Positions 48,503 to 59,737 of a stretch of 64,000 bases of DNA are shown here, piece after piece; the stretch's first letter is position 1, and each line of letters opens with the position of its first letter. The DNA is from Papiliotrema nemorosa (Eukaryota; Basidiomycota; Tremellomycetes; Tremellales; Rhynchogastremaceae), in the NCBI GenBank assembly GCA_032158125.1, contig JASKOT010000010.1, positions 1 through 64,000 on the forward strand, given 5' to 3'. Both the position numbers and the translations under genes were made by a program. The notes beneath the pieces are model-generated. The model did not search any database, had not been told where the DNA came from, and worked only from the letters and a program-made list of their open reading frames with translations.

Positions 48503-49018
48503 CTAAACCATATTTCCATGCGGGCCAATGACGATTCCCTCTGGTAGACTCGCCATTGCTTGTTCCAAAGTCACACCCATCAATTCCGCGCATTCCTTCC
48601 TCTTGAACATCCCTGCAGTCTGTACACTATCAGGTCTCCCGATTCTCACATCCGCTCCCCCTTCCACGAGAACTCTGACGACCTCTCTATGATCCTTGAA
48701 AACAGCGCCAGAAAGCGGACTTTGTCCTCTCCCATTTAGAGCGTTGACATCGGCGCCGTGGTCTAGAATCTGCTTGACGAGGGTGGAATGACCGTGATAT
48801 GATGCGAGCATGAGAATGGTATCGCCCTCCGAGTTTGTGAGGTTGGGTGGGATCCCTGCGTCGAGGTAAGAAGGAAGGAGGGAATCGTGGGTCCGGGCCA
48901 TGTTGAATATTCTCGTGGCGAGTTCGATGGCTTCTGGCGGGAGAGTCGATGCGGAGGTGGATGTGGCCGGAGGTTGAGCCGGTGAAGATCCATTCGGGGG
49001 AGCAGGAGGGTGAGTCAT
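48503..49018 (-). CDS. Intronless ankyrin-repeat protein
   Basis: A 171-residue protein in a single exon. This is unusual in a window where nearly all genes are split. After a Pro/Ser-rich start (MTHPPAPPNGSSPAQPPATS) comes a small ankyrin domain: LLPSYLDAGIPPNLTNSEGD, TILMLASYHGHSTLVKQILD, HGADVNALNGRGQSPLSGAV, FKDHREVVRVLVEGGADVRI. The C-terminus has TAGMFKRKECAELMG. No enzymatic domain. Three to four ankyrin units suggest a protein-binding role with unknown partner. The compact single-exon form resembles short ankyrin proteins common in bacteria, so old horizontal transfer is possible. Confidence 0.85.
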   Translation of the reverse strand: MTHPPAPPNGSSPAQPPATSTSASTLPPEAIELATRIFNMARTHDSLLPSYLDAGIPPNLTNSEGDTILMLASYHGHSTLVKQILDHGADVNALNGRGQSPLSGAVFKDHREVVRVLVEGGADVRIGRPDSVQTAGMFKRKECAELMGVTLEQAMASLPEGIVIGPHGNMV

Positions 49019-49243
49019 GCCTGGTCAAGCAAGAGAACGTCGAGGCAAAGTGTAAAGGAGTAGTGACGATCCATTTTGACCATGATAACCGGTCACCTGG
49101 CACACCAGCTATCGATTGGATCTTACACATTGCTGCCAATCATATACGCCCTGCATGAGGGGTCGAGCTCCACCTCAATAGTACATGCACAAAGGTACAG
49201 GGAACAGAGATCGCCCCACCAGGCGAGCTACAAGCAACGTCCA

Positions 49244-50632
49244 CTACAATTTGACCCAATCATCGCCTTCCTCATTATCCTTTTGCTTCTTCTCAGGGGC
49301 CAATCCTTGCTCTTTCGTCGGCACGAAATCCTCGCCCTTGGTCTCTTGTTGCAAGATCACTTCCTCCGTCCCAGTCTCCTTGAACGTCTCCTCCGTGGTC
49401 TTTCCACCTGGTGATGCTGGCTTGTTGGCTTTGGCCTGTGCTGGCATGTCGTCGACTACCGTCTTCTGTGATGAGGGCACCAGATCTGCATCTGGCGCAC
49501 CGTTCGGGTCATCATTGTCGTGCACATCTTTTGGCTGGGATTGAGAGTGCTCCGTCTTGGCTCTCTTGGAGCCGGTGTCTGGTCCCGGGAAGAATTGACT
49601 CGCTAGAGATCGGTAGACGATCTCGTCTTTCTCCGAGAAGACGACATAGATTACCCTAGATATCTGATCATCAGCACTCATTTGCCCGTGACCAAGACTG
49701 CGCACTGATTGATCCTTCTCCAAGAAGCGGCGCGTGGTCTCCAAAGCTATCTTCGTTGCGTCAACGATAGGGTAGCCGTCTGGGACGATCAGCATCCACT
49801 TGGGGCACACGTCACGGGGCCCTCATCCAGTAGAAAACTCACAGACACCCGTGGAGATGGATGAGAATCCGATTGATCCACCTCCGTGATCCTTGCACCC
49901 CTGAAGAGAAGTCTCATAACAGCTTCTCAGCTTCCCAGCGGATTTCGTTGCTCCTCCATATATGGGTCCAACAGTATGTGCCACCCATTTCGAAGGCAAC
50001 TGCCACTATCAGCGACAGTCCTCGGGCCAGAGCGCTTGGGACTTGTAGAGTAGATGACGATGATGGATACCAACTCACGTCGTAGGCTTTGGTAAACTTG
50101 GTCTCTCCCGTGTTTGCCCCTCCCAAGGTCTTGCACTCTCGAAGCAGACCAGGTCCTGCTGCTCGATGAATCGCTCCATCGACTCCTCCGCCGCCCAGCA
50201 GGCTTTTGTTGGCCGCATTGACAATCACATCCGACTGGCCATCAGCGAACACGTTTCATGAGGTACCAAGGCGTCTCAACACACAGCTAGATGTGTGACA
50301 TCGCCTATTATGTCAGTAAACTTGCCCCCGGTAGTTTTCGCAAGCTCACCTCGCCATATGCTCACGCGATCATTGATACTCTCGTCAAATTCGTATTTCA
50401 GTGGTTCATCCGAGCCGGCAAGCTTGCCTTTACTGTACAGATCACTCAGTGTCGGAATGTCATCAGGTGAAGTGGAGGGCATTGTGGAGGTAGATTTGCT
50501 GCCTGAGCTGATGTTGCGTATAGCGAAGATGATACTAGATGATCTGCACGGATGAAAGATATGAATGATCGAGCTAGAAGGACGGTCAATCAGACAGATG
50601 TTGCGGCAAAGTCGAGTTTGAAAGGAAGGCAT
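49244..50632 (-). CDS. Macro-domain protein, MacroD-type ADP-ribosyl hydrolase
   Basis: Predicted O-acetyl-ADP-ribose deacetylase / mono-ADP-ribosyl hydrolase. The diagnostic segment [20 protein letters not shown], then [19 protein letters not shown], is complete, with the N-A-A-N and G-G-G-G-V-D ligand residues. The second loop reads [20 protein letters not shown] across an intron. A basic Ser/Arg-rich N-terminus ([20 protein letters not shown], start 50632) could be a mitochondrial targeting sequence. A second in-frame ATG at 50482 ([20 protein letters not shown]) would give a cytosolic or nuclear form. The C-terminal 100 residues are acidic, Lys/Glu-rich and probably disordered, ending [10 protein letters not shown]. 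Introns lie between 50344-50250, near 50090 and 49840-49800, and near 49700. Confidence 0.88.
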
Positions 50633-50952
50633 GGATCATGATGTCGGAATGGAGAAGTGAACCTGAAACGTGGAGGTCATGAGGTCACTGAACGTCTATC
50701 GACTTTACTGGAATCTCATTCAAAGCAAGAGGTGTTGGGAGGACCGCATAGGACAAGACTGACTGGATTGCCTGTGTATGGTCAAGAATCAATCCCTTTC
50801 GTCGTTATATGCATGATGGCAAGGCGAACATGGGCCTCGCTCGCCCCGTTGCAGTCGTCACATTGAGCTCTAGTAAATCACAGCTCTTAACACCCGCCTC
50901 GAGCTGTCCCTAAAGAATCACGGCTCCCTCACGCTTCATTCAGATTCCAACT
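50633..50952. other. Intergenic, no gene seen
   Basis: About 320 bases from the macro-domain start to the OST4 stop. It probably contains the macro gene's promoter and the OST4 3' end. Confidence 0.5.
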
Positions 50953-51066
50953 CTACTCTTCCATACGTTTTCCGTTGACGGCGACAAAGTGATAAAGGAC
51001 GATACAAGCCATAGCCGCGACACCGAGGCCGTTTGACAGGTTGGTGAGAGTCGTGTCGGAGATCAT
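50953..51066 (-). CDS. OST4: Oligosaccharyltransferase mini-subunit Ost4
   Basis: A 37-residue protein: one transmembrane helix with the family's start M-I-S-D and a central hydrophobic run (NGLGVAAMACIVLYHFVAVN), ending GKRMEE. This is the length and layout of Ost4, which holds Stt3 and Ost3/6 together in the ER oligosaccharyltransferase. ATG at 51066, TAG at 50953-50955, no coding intron. It is too short to be called by usual length cut-offs. A probable 5' leader intron lies at 51107-51219. Confidence 0.88.
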   Translation of the reverse strand: MISDTTLTNLSNGLGVAAMACIVLYHFVAVNGKRMEE

Positions 51067-51106
51067 CTTGGGTCGACTTGCGGGCTGGTCCGCGTCGATG
51101 AGGACT

Positions 51107-51219
51107 CTTGAATGACGAAGAGCAAAGTGTTAGGGGGGTTGGGTAGCTTCTGATGGTAAAAGTATGCCTGGACGATCAGGAAACCTCTTGACGGCAGAGT
51201 ACTCCAAGGTTGAACTCAC
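51107..51219 (-). other. Probable 5' leader intron of OST4
   Basis: On the minus strand it reads GTGAGTTCAACC...GTCATTCAAG, 113 nt, 40 bases upstream of the OST4 ATG. Inferred from splice signals only. Confidence 0.45.
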
Positions 51220-51538
51220 CGAGAGCAGCGGATAATGGAGATCACAGGAAACGCACAACTGCGATTCACTCTTCTCTAAGCCAAGACGTCTCCTGCCGAC
51301 TTCTGTTTAGCTTCCAACGCCGATTTGCGAGTGAGCAGCCACGTATAGGGAAATAAAGGAGAAGGTCAAATGTCGAGCTCTCGAGGTTCACGTGTCGGAA
51401 TTACCCGAAGTGTCTCGTCGACTTCGACTGTTATTGACCACCCTTGCGACTCATCGGACACCTGACGAACATCATTACGAGCAGCGATCGGGAATTACAG
51501 AAAGAGACGATCAGTGTGATCCCTCTTGCTCGTGGGAG

Positions 51539-54500
51539 ATGGGCGGTTTCACACTACATGAACTGCTGCCCAAGCTTAAAGTACGGGTGACAGCGATTCA
51601 TCAACACGGTACGTCATGCCCATATCCCCGGCAAGGCTTCGTCCATCGACAATGCCTCGCACTCACTCGACCGAGAGCTGCACTGATGTTTAGGCGAGAG
51701 ACTATACGTGGGCACGGCGACTGGTGCTCTGCAGGTCTATTCTTTCGAAATACCCAACGAGTCAGGCAGCCATGTTGTTCCAATTGTCAAACTGCTCAAG
51801 ACGCATACCTTGAGCAAGCGAGCTATCGACCAGATTGGCGTATTGGAAGAGCTACAGCAAGTTATAGTTCTCTCTGGTGAGTTGAGAGACTCGATATATG
51901 TTCGCAACCTCATACCAGATACCGTGGTCACGCTCTATCCACTCGATTTCGGAAAGGGGTCTCTTGCTCTCTCGGCAGCTCGATACGCTCATGCCTTTGC
52001 GACTAGCTCGTATAGCAGTAACAAAGCGAGCAAAGATGGCAATGGACCCTCGACTGTCAGGCGAGATCTGCTAGTCGTAGGGTGCAGAAAAAAGGTTGTC
52101 CTCTACGGAGCGGGCAAGACGTTCAAGGATCCCTGGGTGAGACCCACATGTCTGCCCGACTGACCATCAGGAACTCTCTCTGCAACACTCTCCACGGGCG
52201 GTCATCTTTCCTTCAGCTCCATCTCCAACTTCACCCTTGCCGGAAACACTACACCTCCTCTTCTCACCCTCCTCCTCCGTCATCCTGCACATCAACCCGT
52301 CCTCGTCGCAACGCTTGTCCATCTCCGAGCTGAGCTCATCTCCCCCTCCACCAGCCCATGGATCGGGTAGACCACCTGATCATTCTTCCGGACCAAGTAC
52401 AGCCTCTGTAGACAGCTCGGCGGGCGCCGCTGGGGGAAGTGGATTAGGTATGGGTATGGGTGCGTTGACAGGTCTGGGTGGGTATGTCGGTTTAGGAGGA
52501 AAGGCTGCGGTACCTGTCGGAACGAGGACAGTCGGGGGAGAGGTCGTTATCGTACGAGAAGGTCTGCACTCTGCCATTAGTATCTGAGATTGAAGCTCAT
52601 GCTAAGACCTTGGGGTGTTTTACTCGACCGAGGGTAACTTCACCCGCGAAGAATCAATTCAATGGCCGGCTCCGCCAGAAGCCATATGTATGTTTCGTCT
52701 AGTCACCTGTCGCTTATCACTGATTTTTAGCCTACTCCAATCCCTTCATCTACTCGATCGTTCCGACTGCGCAAAGCGGCAGTACGCAATCGCTGCCGAT
52801 TCCATGCCTTCAGGTACACCTCGCGCCGACATTGGGTCTGCGGCAGAGTATCACGCTTCCCCTTCCTCCGACTGGCAGTGTATCATTCTCAGCTATGACT
52901 CCGATTTCGAAGGGCTCGTTCACCGTTGCCAAAGCTACCTCTTCCGCTGCGAGAGTGATAGTCGTTGCGACCCCGACAGACAAAGCATTGGCTACCGGTG
53001 AAGGCAGCAGTGTGTGGGCATTGGAAGCAAGCGATATCGGTGAACAGATTGATGATCTTGTCAAAGAGGGCAAAGTGCTGGATGCCATTGGCCTGGCTGA
53101 AGCTGTGGGAGATAGCTCATTGAGTCCAGTATGTCGAGTTTCGGACTTATAGTAAGGCGAATCAGCTCACAAGCAGACGCGCCGGCTACCTCATCTGAGG
53201 ACACTGTGTGCAGTGCAGCAGTTCGCTCAGGGTCAATATCAATCTGCCATGGACACTTTCCTCATCTTCAACGTGAATCCTGCCCTGGTGATATCCCTCT
53301 TTCCCGCTGCGGCCATCTCGGGGCGGCTTCACACTCCACGATCGGAGTGGATGGAGCTCTTTGGTGCCGTCGAGGGCTCCAAGCTGGAACCGGAAGATTT
53401 ATCGACCAAATCAGACGAACCGACGACAAAGGCTCTGCTGAAGAAAGTCGCGGGTCTCGGTTTGACGAAGAAGGCTAGTATGGATACCCTGAGAACAACC
53501 GGAAAGGACGATGATGCGGCTTCCGTCATGTCGAGTGACAAGGAGAAGCCTTCTGTCCCTCTTGTCGACGATAGTAAGCGTTCGTGTGCATTGACAGCAG
53601 CCCGTACTTACCTCACAGCTGTTATACCACGACAGGCACTCGAAGCACTAATGTTTTACCTCTCGGACCGACGTCAAAAACTCACAGGTGCCATTGCTGC
53701 TCTCTCCGAACCTCTACCAGCGGAATCTACACTACCTCCGCTGTCCGCCCTGTCGAGCGAAGAATTGCATCAACTCCCATCGATTCCCATGACGGAGCTG
53801 GAACCCGACCAGCTTTTGCGTGTGGCTCAAGTCATATATACGGCCTTGATCAAGGTTTACCTTGTCGCCCGACCTGTATTGGTCGGAAGTCTGTGCCGGA
53901 TCGAGAATTGGTGTGATGTCGAGGAGGTCGAAGAGCTGCTGAAGGAGAAGAAGGTGGGGTCTAACCCGAGAACGCTACTTACGCCCACCAGAAACTCGCC
54001 GATTTGATCGATTTATACCAAGGAAAGAGGATGCATTCCAAAGCCTTAGCAATGCTGCACGAGTATGTGGTTGGCCTCAAACGCATAATGAGAGCTCATG
54101 CTAGTCTTGCGAAAGATGAGGAAGACAAATTGGACCGGTATCCACCTACCATTCGCTACCTGCAGAAACTTGGTCCGACGGAACTCTCGCTGATTTTTGA
54201 CGCTTCAAGATGGGTCTTCAAGGAGGAATCGGAAATGGCATTACAGGTGAATAGCAGCTCATTTACCCTTGGTAACAGACTTACCTTTTTCAGATCTTCA
54301 CGGCAGACGAGCCAGAAGTCGAGGCATTGCCCCGGAAAGACGTGGTAGCTTTTCTGGAGAAGGAAAGTTCGGAAGCGTACCAAGGCTATCTCGAGCATAT
54401 CATCAATGTCTTGGGAGAAGACGAAGCCGACTTCCACGACAAATTGGCGGAAATCTATCTCGCGCAAGCCAAGGCAGCCAAAAAGAGGGGCGAGAGTCAG

Positions 54501-55370
54501 TGCAGCCATCGATCCTCAATGCAGTTGCTGATGAACAGACGACCAAGGCTATCCGAAACTGCTGGCATTCCTGGACAAGTCTACGTCGTATCGAGCATAT
54601 CGACTGATATCGCGCATCAATGAGAATGGTCCGTACAAGCAGTCGATGGGCGGACTCCAGCTTATAACAGACATGCCCGAGGCGAAAGCCATCCTGCTTG
54701 GTCGACTCGGAAAGCATCAAGAGGCTTTACGGGTATATGTCTATAAGCTAAAGGATTATTCAGCAGCCGAAACGTGAGTATGACGGCTAAGACGGGCTGA
54801 TTATAATAGCTACTGCGCACGGGAATATCTAAAAGAACCTGATCCAAAAGGCATCTTTCTCCTCCTGCTCACCATCTATCTTCGTCCGACTCCTTCGTCC
54901 GACGAGACAATCCTGCTATCTCCAGCACTGTCTCTCATCTCGACTCATGGAACTCGCCTGGACGCTTCATCCGTGTTGGAGCTTTTGCCTCCTTTGGTGA
55001 CTATGGAGGACGTCCGAGCTTTCTTCATCAAGACTTTGAGAGGATCAACAGCGAGAAAGAATGACCATCGAATAGTCAAGAGTCTAGTCAGCGCCAGGAA
55101 GGAAGAAGTGGAGAGAACATTGATGGGGCTGCAAGTGAAGCGGGTGCGAGTGACCGATCAGAGAATGTACGATCGATGAAGGGCCGGGTACTGACGGTAG
55201 ATGTCCGCAATGTCAAAAGCGATTGGGTACTTCAGCTCTGGCTGTCCATGCACCAAGGTGAGTTCGCACGCAAGGCTGTCGCTGGTTCTCTGACGGAGTC
55301 TAGGGGAGAAGTGACACATTTGCATTGTAAAGACGGCTTTAGCGCGAAGCTCGCCAAAGTCAGATCATGA
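51539..55370 (+). CDS. VPS39: HOPS complex subunit Vps39/Vam6
   Basis: Vacuole/endosome tethering protein binding Rab7/Ypt7. Start MGGFTLHELLPKLKVRV at 51539. The N-terminal CNH propeller reads ERLYVGTATGALQVYSFEIP and RRDLLVVGCRKKVVLYGAGK. Mid-region has the Vps39 domain 1 (QFAQGQYQSAMDTFLIFNVN), then a clathrin-repeat-like segment (YQGYLEHIINVLGEDEADFH), Vps39 domain 2 (SVLELLPPLVTMEDVRAFFI) and a C-terminal zinc-binding segment (CPQCQKRLGTSALAVH, then THLHCKDGF). A Gly-rich and Ser/Pro-rich insert in the propeller (GSGLGMGMGALTGLGGYVGL) is unusual. About 12 introns, several crossed by stops, all with normal signals. About 1070 residues. Divergent from OST4. Confidence 0.85.
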
Positions 55371-56277
55371 CATGCGTCCCTCATACCTCTGAGCATGCAC
55401 AGATGAATGGCGCATGACGTCTGCGCAGAGACTTCTGAAGAAGGGCAGGAACGAATATCGAGCTCGTTGAGATGTCGGAAACCCAAATCACTGATTCGTT
55501 TCTTGAGAACCGTCACCTAGTTGCACAAGGGGATCAATCAGACATAGGGACGGACAGAAGATAGCTTTGCAATTCCCATGGTCCAGTGAGATTATGGATC
55601 AATTTCATAAGTCGGGCTTTGCGTATGCAGATAATGGAATTGGGAAGTGCCAAATCAGCCCCGTTCCGATACTACCAAAGTAATCTTCGCCCGATTTAAC
55701 GCGGTAGAATGAGCGAGACAAGGAATCTCGGGGAAGGATTGGTGCAAGGACCTGCATGGGTGTCGGACTGAGCATGTTTTACCTTGCGTGCATGCTCTAC
55801 GACGAAGCGTACTTTGGACCCGCCCAATGTGGCGTTTCAGATCCAGGGTTTCATGTTCCCCTCGATGTCCAGATCTGACACTCTCAGCGACCAAAACACC
55901 ACCCTACAACCACTTGTATCCGGGAAGTACATCCCTTGAGCACCCCACCATTGGATGTCGCGAGGACGATGAAGTAGCATAATTGCACAGCTGAAGTGTC
56001 AAGGCGACTCCCATGGTCACCACGAGATGTGCACTGCCATATGCCCCTGCCGGTCTCCCGAGTGGTGAGGCATCCGTGAGAACGAGGTATATAAGGTATG
56101 TCTCATTCATGTAGGCTCATCAAGCAATTGACTTGCTCCATCTCGACACCTTCATCTTGGAAAACTCTACAGCTACGCTACGCTCGAGTTGATCTCGTCA
56201 CTCATCGACTGCACTCCCCTCTATCATCTAGACTGCATCACAACTCAATAGGTCTGGTACCATAAGAATCTGCCACA
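55371..56277. other. Long gap before the secreted-protein gene
   Basis: About 900 bases, with no supported gene. It contains a TATATAA box at 56088-56094, about 184 bp before the next start, so the near part is a promoter. Confidence 0.5.
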
Positions 56278-57319
56278 ATGTTCAAGCTTCACCTTCTCGC
56301 TCTGGTCTTCTTGCTCCCAGCTATCGCCAACGGCTTATGGATCCCTGGAGGAGAAGCCAACGCCGACAATGCAACCAAGAGATCTCTCCAAGCCGTGAGT
56401 GAACTTCACGTTGTATGTAAGTTCCATTTGGCTCATTGGTTTAGGGCTTGAAGAGACACGTCGAGAAGACTCATCTCATTCGAGATCTTCATGCTCAAGT
56501 GAAAGATCACCAAGCTCGTCGAGCTGGAGTTGTCCACGTGGGTACCACAGCATCGAGATACTATGAGCCAAGAGGAATGGCGCTGATAACTAGGTCGAAA
56601 GACAGATGGGCCCAGGTCAAGGTCAAAACCGACACGGAGATGGTAATGGAGGGGACAGTGAGCGGGGCAGAGATAGAAGTCGAAAAGGGGCTATTGCCGC
56701 TGCTGCAGGAGGTGCGGGCGGGGGCGCGGCCGGCGGAGCCATCGGAGGTGCTCTTGCTGCCGATGTGAGTGAAATCTGACCAGGGAGATACATAGTGCGG
56801 TGCTGAGCCCATAGCTGGCCAACGGCGAAGTCGCCGCCGCGAATGGAACTGAAGTCGGAGCTGCCGCTGAAGCTGGAGCCCCCGCCGCTGGTGTGAGTGC
56901 ACAGTGGCCAGATGATGGTGATCGGTCACTCACATGCAGGAGGCCAACCTAACCGAGGAACAGATCCTCCAGACTCTTCTCACCGCTCTCCAAGACCGAC
57001 TCGCGGCTGTTGGGGCAGGTGGTGCTGCGGGAGAAGCTGGCGTTGACGCTGGTGTAGAGGGGGCCGCGGCTGACGGCGAAGATGCCGGTGCGGTAGGGAC
57101 TGAAGGCGAAGCTGGCGCGGAAGCGAAAGGCGAAGCCGGTGCTGAAGGCGACTCCGCTGCAGCGACCGATGCCCTGGGAGACGTTGCCACCAACGCGACT
57201 GCTACTGCTACCACCACTGCGACTGAGGCTGTCAATACGACAGCTATCGAAGTTAGTACCTGACGATATCAGACGAGGGTGACTATGGCTGATCAGAACA
57301 GACTGCCCCTGCCAAGTGA
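56278..57319 (+). CDS. Secreted Ala/Gly/Glu-rich protein
   Basis: Starts with a clear signal peptide (MFKLHLLALVFLLPAIANGL, cleavage likely after Ala-Asn-Gly). About 260 residues from five or six exons. Mature part: a basic region (GLKRHVEKTHLIRDLHAQ), a Gly/Arg/Asp-rich segment, Ala/Gly runs (AIAAAAGGAGGGAAGGAIGG), then EEQILQTLLTALQDRLAA and a long repetitive Ala/Gly/Glu tract (EGEAGAEAKGEAGAEGDSAA), ending in Thr/Asn-rich sequence. I prefer a last splice that ends QTAPAK at 57319. Another frame would end at 57263. No known family. The TATA box upstream and repetitive composition suit a wall-associated or extracellular structural protein, but this is inference. Confidence 0.72.
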
Positions 57320-57595
57320 TCGGGATAAGAGGTTTCGACGAACTCTGGCTTCGCGTCAGCTGTCCTCGTAACTGTGTAGAGTCTAGGCCCTCTCGTGCTG
57401 CGCATGCATCAGTGGCCAACTATGCTCGTTCGGGTCTCTTTATCTGTGTTCATGAGTGCTCGACCATACAGCTCCCTTAAGTTCATATGCATATTCTGAT
57501 TCAAATTGTTCTATTGTTCGATCTATTCGCCATGCAGGATTGTCATTTTGTTTTGTTCTGTTCTGACCCATTTGTTAGTTTGATCAGATCAAGGA

Positions 57596-59455
57596 TTAAG
57601 CAGATTTCTCGGGCCAGAAGTCTTCGTGCGAGATGACCGAAGAGATCTTCCTTGGTGGCTTGGCTTGCAATTGAGTCGAGGCGTGCGTGGGAATGCCCTC
57701 GATCTGTCTCAATCAGCACGACGGTCAATGCTTTGGGCCCTATTCACTCACTCGATGGAAGCCGTTCAAGTTCTTGTGGCAGGTAATCTGGAACACCGAA
57801 GCCGATCCTTGACGAGAGATGCTGTATATTAGCGTTATCCCATTGCACGAGCATCATCTCACATGACGGAATAGGCAAGGAAGTACACCCAGACTCGATA
57901 CCATCGGATGCCGTATTTCTCGACGACCTTGTCTTTGTTGGAAACCCAGTTGAGATACCATCGGTGGAGGGTAGCCGAATAGTGAACACCAAGAACGTCG
58001 ACCGACTTGATTTCAAAGTTGGCAGATTCGAGCTGATATGAGCGACCGGGATGACGCTTAATGGAGCACTCACCTGCTTGATGACCCATCCAAGAGGGAG
58101 CGAAGCGTCTGCTCCTGGGAAGACGTACTTGTTCATGCTGGCAATGAGCGTTGCTGGGTCTGGTCGTATCGCAAACTCACAAAAGACCCCAGACGAGATC
58201 CTCGAATTGCCAGTTGGTTCGGATACCGGCAACTTGGAAGACCATCAGACCATCGTCGGCGAGGAGTTCGTAAACTTCCGACAAGAACTTGCCGTATCGT
58301 CGGATACCGACATGCTCGGCCATCTCGAGACAGGAGATCTTGTTGTAGTAGCCCTTTTGGTGGGGGATCTCTCGGTAGTCTTTGCACAGAATTCGACCTT
58401 GGGACTCTGAAACACCGTTTGCTCGGAGTCGCTCAGTACCGAAGGCAGCTTGGTTTCGAGCGAGGGTGACTGCGATAAGCTTATGCAGCGATGGGTCCGG
58501 GTCAACTCACCGCCAGTCACGTCGGCTCCGTAGTTCTTGGCAGCGTGAGTAACCAAGGTTCCCCAACCACAGCCAATGTCCAAGAGTCGGTCACCTTCCT
58601 TGAGGTCGAGCTTTTCACAGACCATGTTGAGCTTGTTGTCCTGCAACTCTTCAAGCGATTCTTGTCGGTTGATATCGGAGATGACACCGCTGGTGTAAAT
58701 CATTCGAGGTCCCAAGAACCAAGAGTAAAAGTCGTTTCCTCGGTCGTAGTGGTCTCGGACCTGATCTTCATCTTGGCTTTGCGAGTGAATGACGACTTCG
58801 GGGATGAGGTTGGTGAAGACGTATTTGAACAGCTAAGACCGTTAGTGATACCCGGAATCGGACGGCAGGCCAACTTGCCTCGGGAGTGAATTCGAAAGAA
58901 GCCCAGTCATGTCGGTACTCCATGACCTCCAAAACGTCACCCTTGAAGTCGACTTTGCCATCGAAGTAGGCATCGTGGAACTTTTGCATGGGAAGCTTGG
59001 CAGTCTCATATTTTCGCAGGTTGGACAATTTGAGATCGATATAATGTTCGACGGCCTTGCCGGGGAAGGGCACCTTCTCATCAAGACGTCGACCGTATTT
59101 CGAGGTGAACCACCAGTATCCAATGGTCAAGGGGATGAAGAGGATAACCACGAGGAACCAGTAGAATGTCCATCCGGTTTTGAAGGGTAGGAATCGTTGG
59201 ACAAGGAAGGGGACGACGAGGTCAAGAACAGCCAATTGGTAGTTTGAGAAAGCAGCTGAGCCCTCTGCAGGCAGAGGCGCGTTGGCGATGGCTGCATACT
59301 TTGTCCTGCGACATCAGCAAAGGTCCTGAGAAGGGGTGCTTGGGAAACAGGTATGGGTCGGCCCTCCGACCAATCTGTACTCACGTCCGGAACGCAGAAG
59401 CGTTTTGAGCCGTCGCACCGGCACTCTTGGCCCCCTCCTGTTGTACAGAGGACAT
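57596..59455 (-). CDS. SMT1: Sphingolipid C9-methyltransferase
   Basis: Adds the C9 methyl group to the sphingoid base of fungal glucosylceramide, using S-adenosylmethionine. It is related to cyclopropane fatty-acid synthases. Start MSSVQQEGAKSAGATAQNAS at 59455. Two membrane helices near the N-terminus (WTFYWFLVVILFIPLTIGYW) precede the catalytic domain. Methyltransferase motif: LDIGCGWGTLVTHAAKNYGA. Other landmarks: RDHYDRGNDFYSWFLGPRMI, SCLEMAEHVGIRRYGKFLSE, FMNKYVFPGADASLPLGWVI. The last splice joins NGFHR to IEGIPTHASTQ, ending DFWPEKSA at 57596-57598. About eight introns. About 525 residues, the family's usual size. Confidence 0.93.
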
Positions 59456-59737
59456 GTCTAGCGATGGAACAAGACGAGAATGCAATTCCAAGAGGACGAG
59501 CTGTCTTTTTCGGCTCGTCGCAGCTCTCCCAGCCTCTCTCTCCCAACGCGTCGCGAATTCCCGCCCCCCCCCTCAAAGGTGCCACGTCACCACTTTTAAC
59601 GACAAGGAGTGAAGAGATATTACGTAATATGTATATCCCCGCCTGACGCGTGACTGGATTCACTTCATCTCCCATGTTTGTTATGAGAGGTATTGTCAAA
59701 GACTGCCCGGTGAAACCCTCGACCAGCTCGTGTTGCA
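59456..59737. promoter_or_regulatory. Divergent promoter of SMT1 and the Myb-like gene with ATTACGTAAT
   Basis: 282 bases between the two start codons. The palindrome ATATTACGTAATAT (59617-59630, 14 bp) contains the ATTACGTAAT core found at two other promoters. A CCGCCCCCCCC run and a GCCACGTCAC box lie close by at about 59561-59590. Functions are inferred. Confidence 0.5.
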
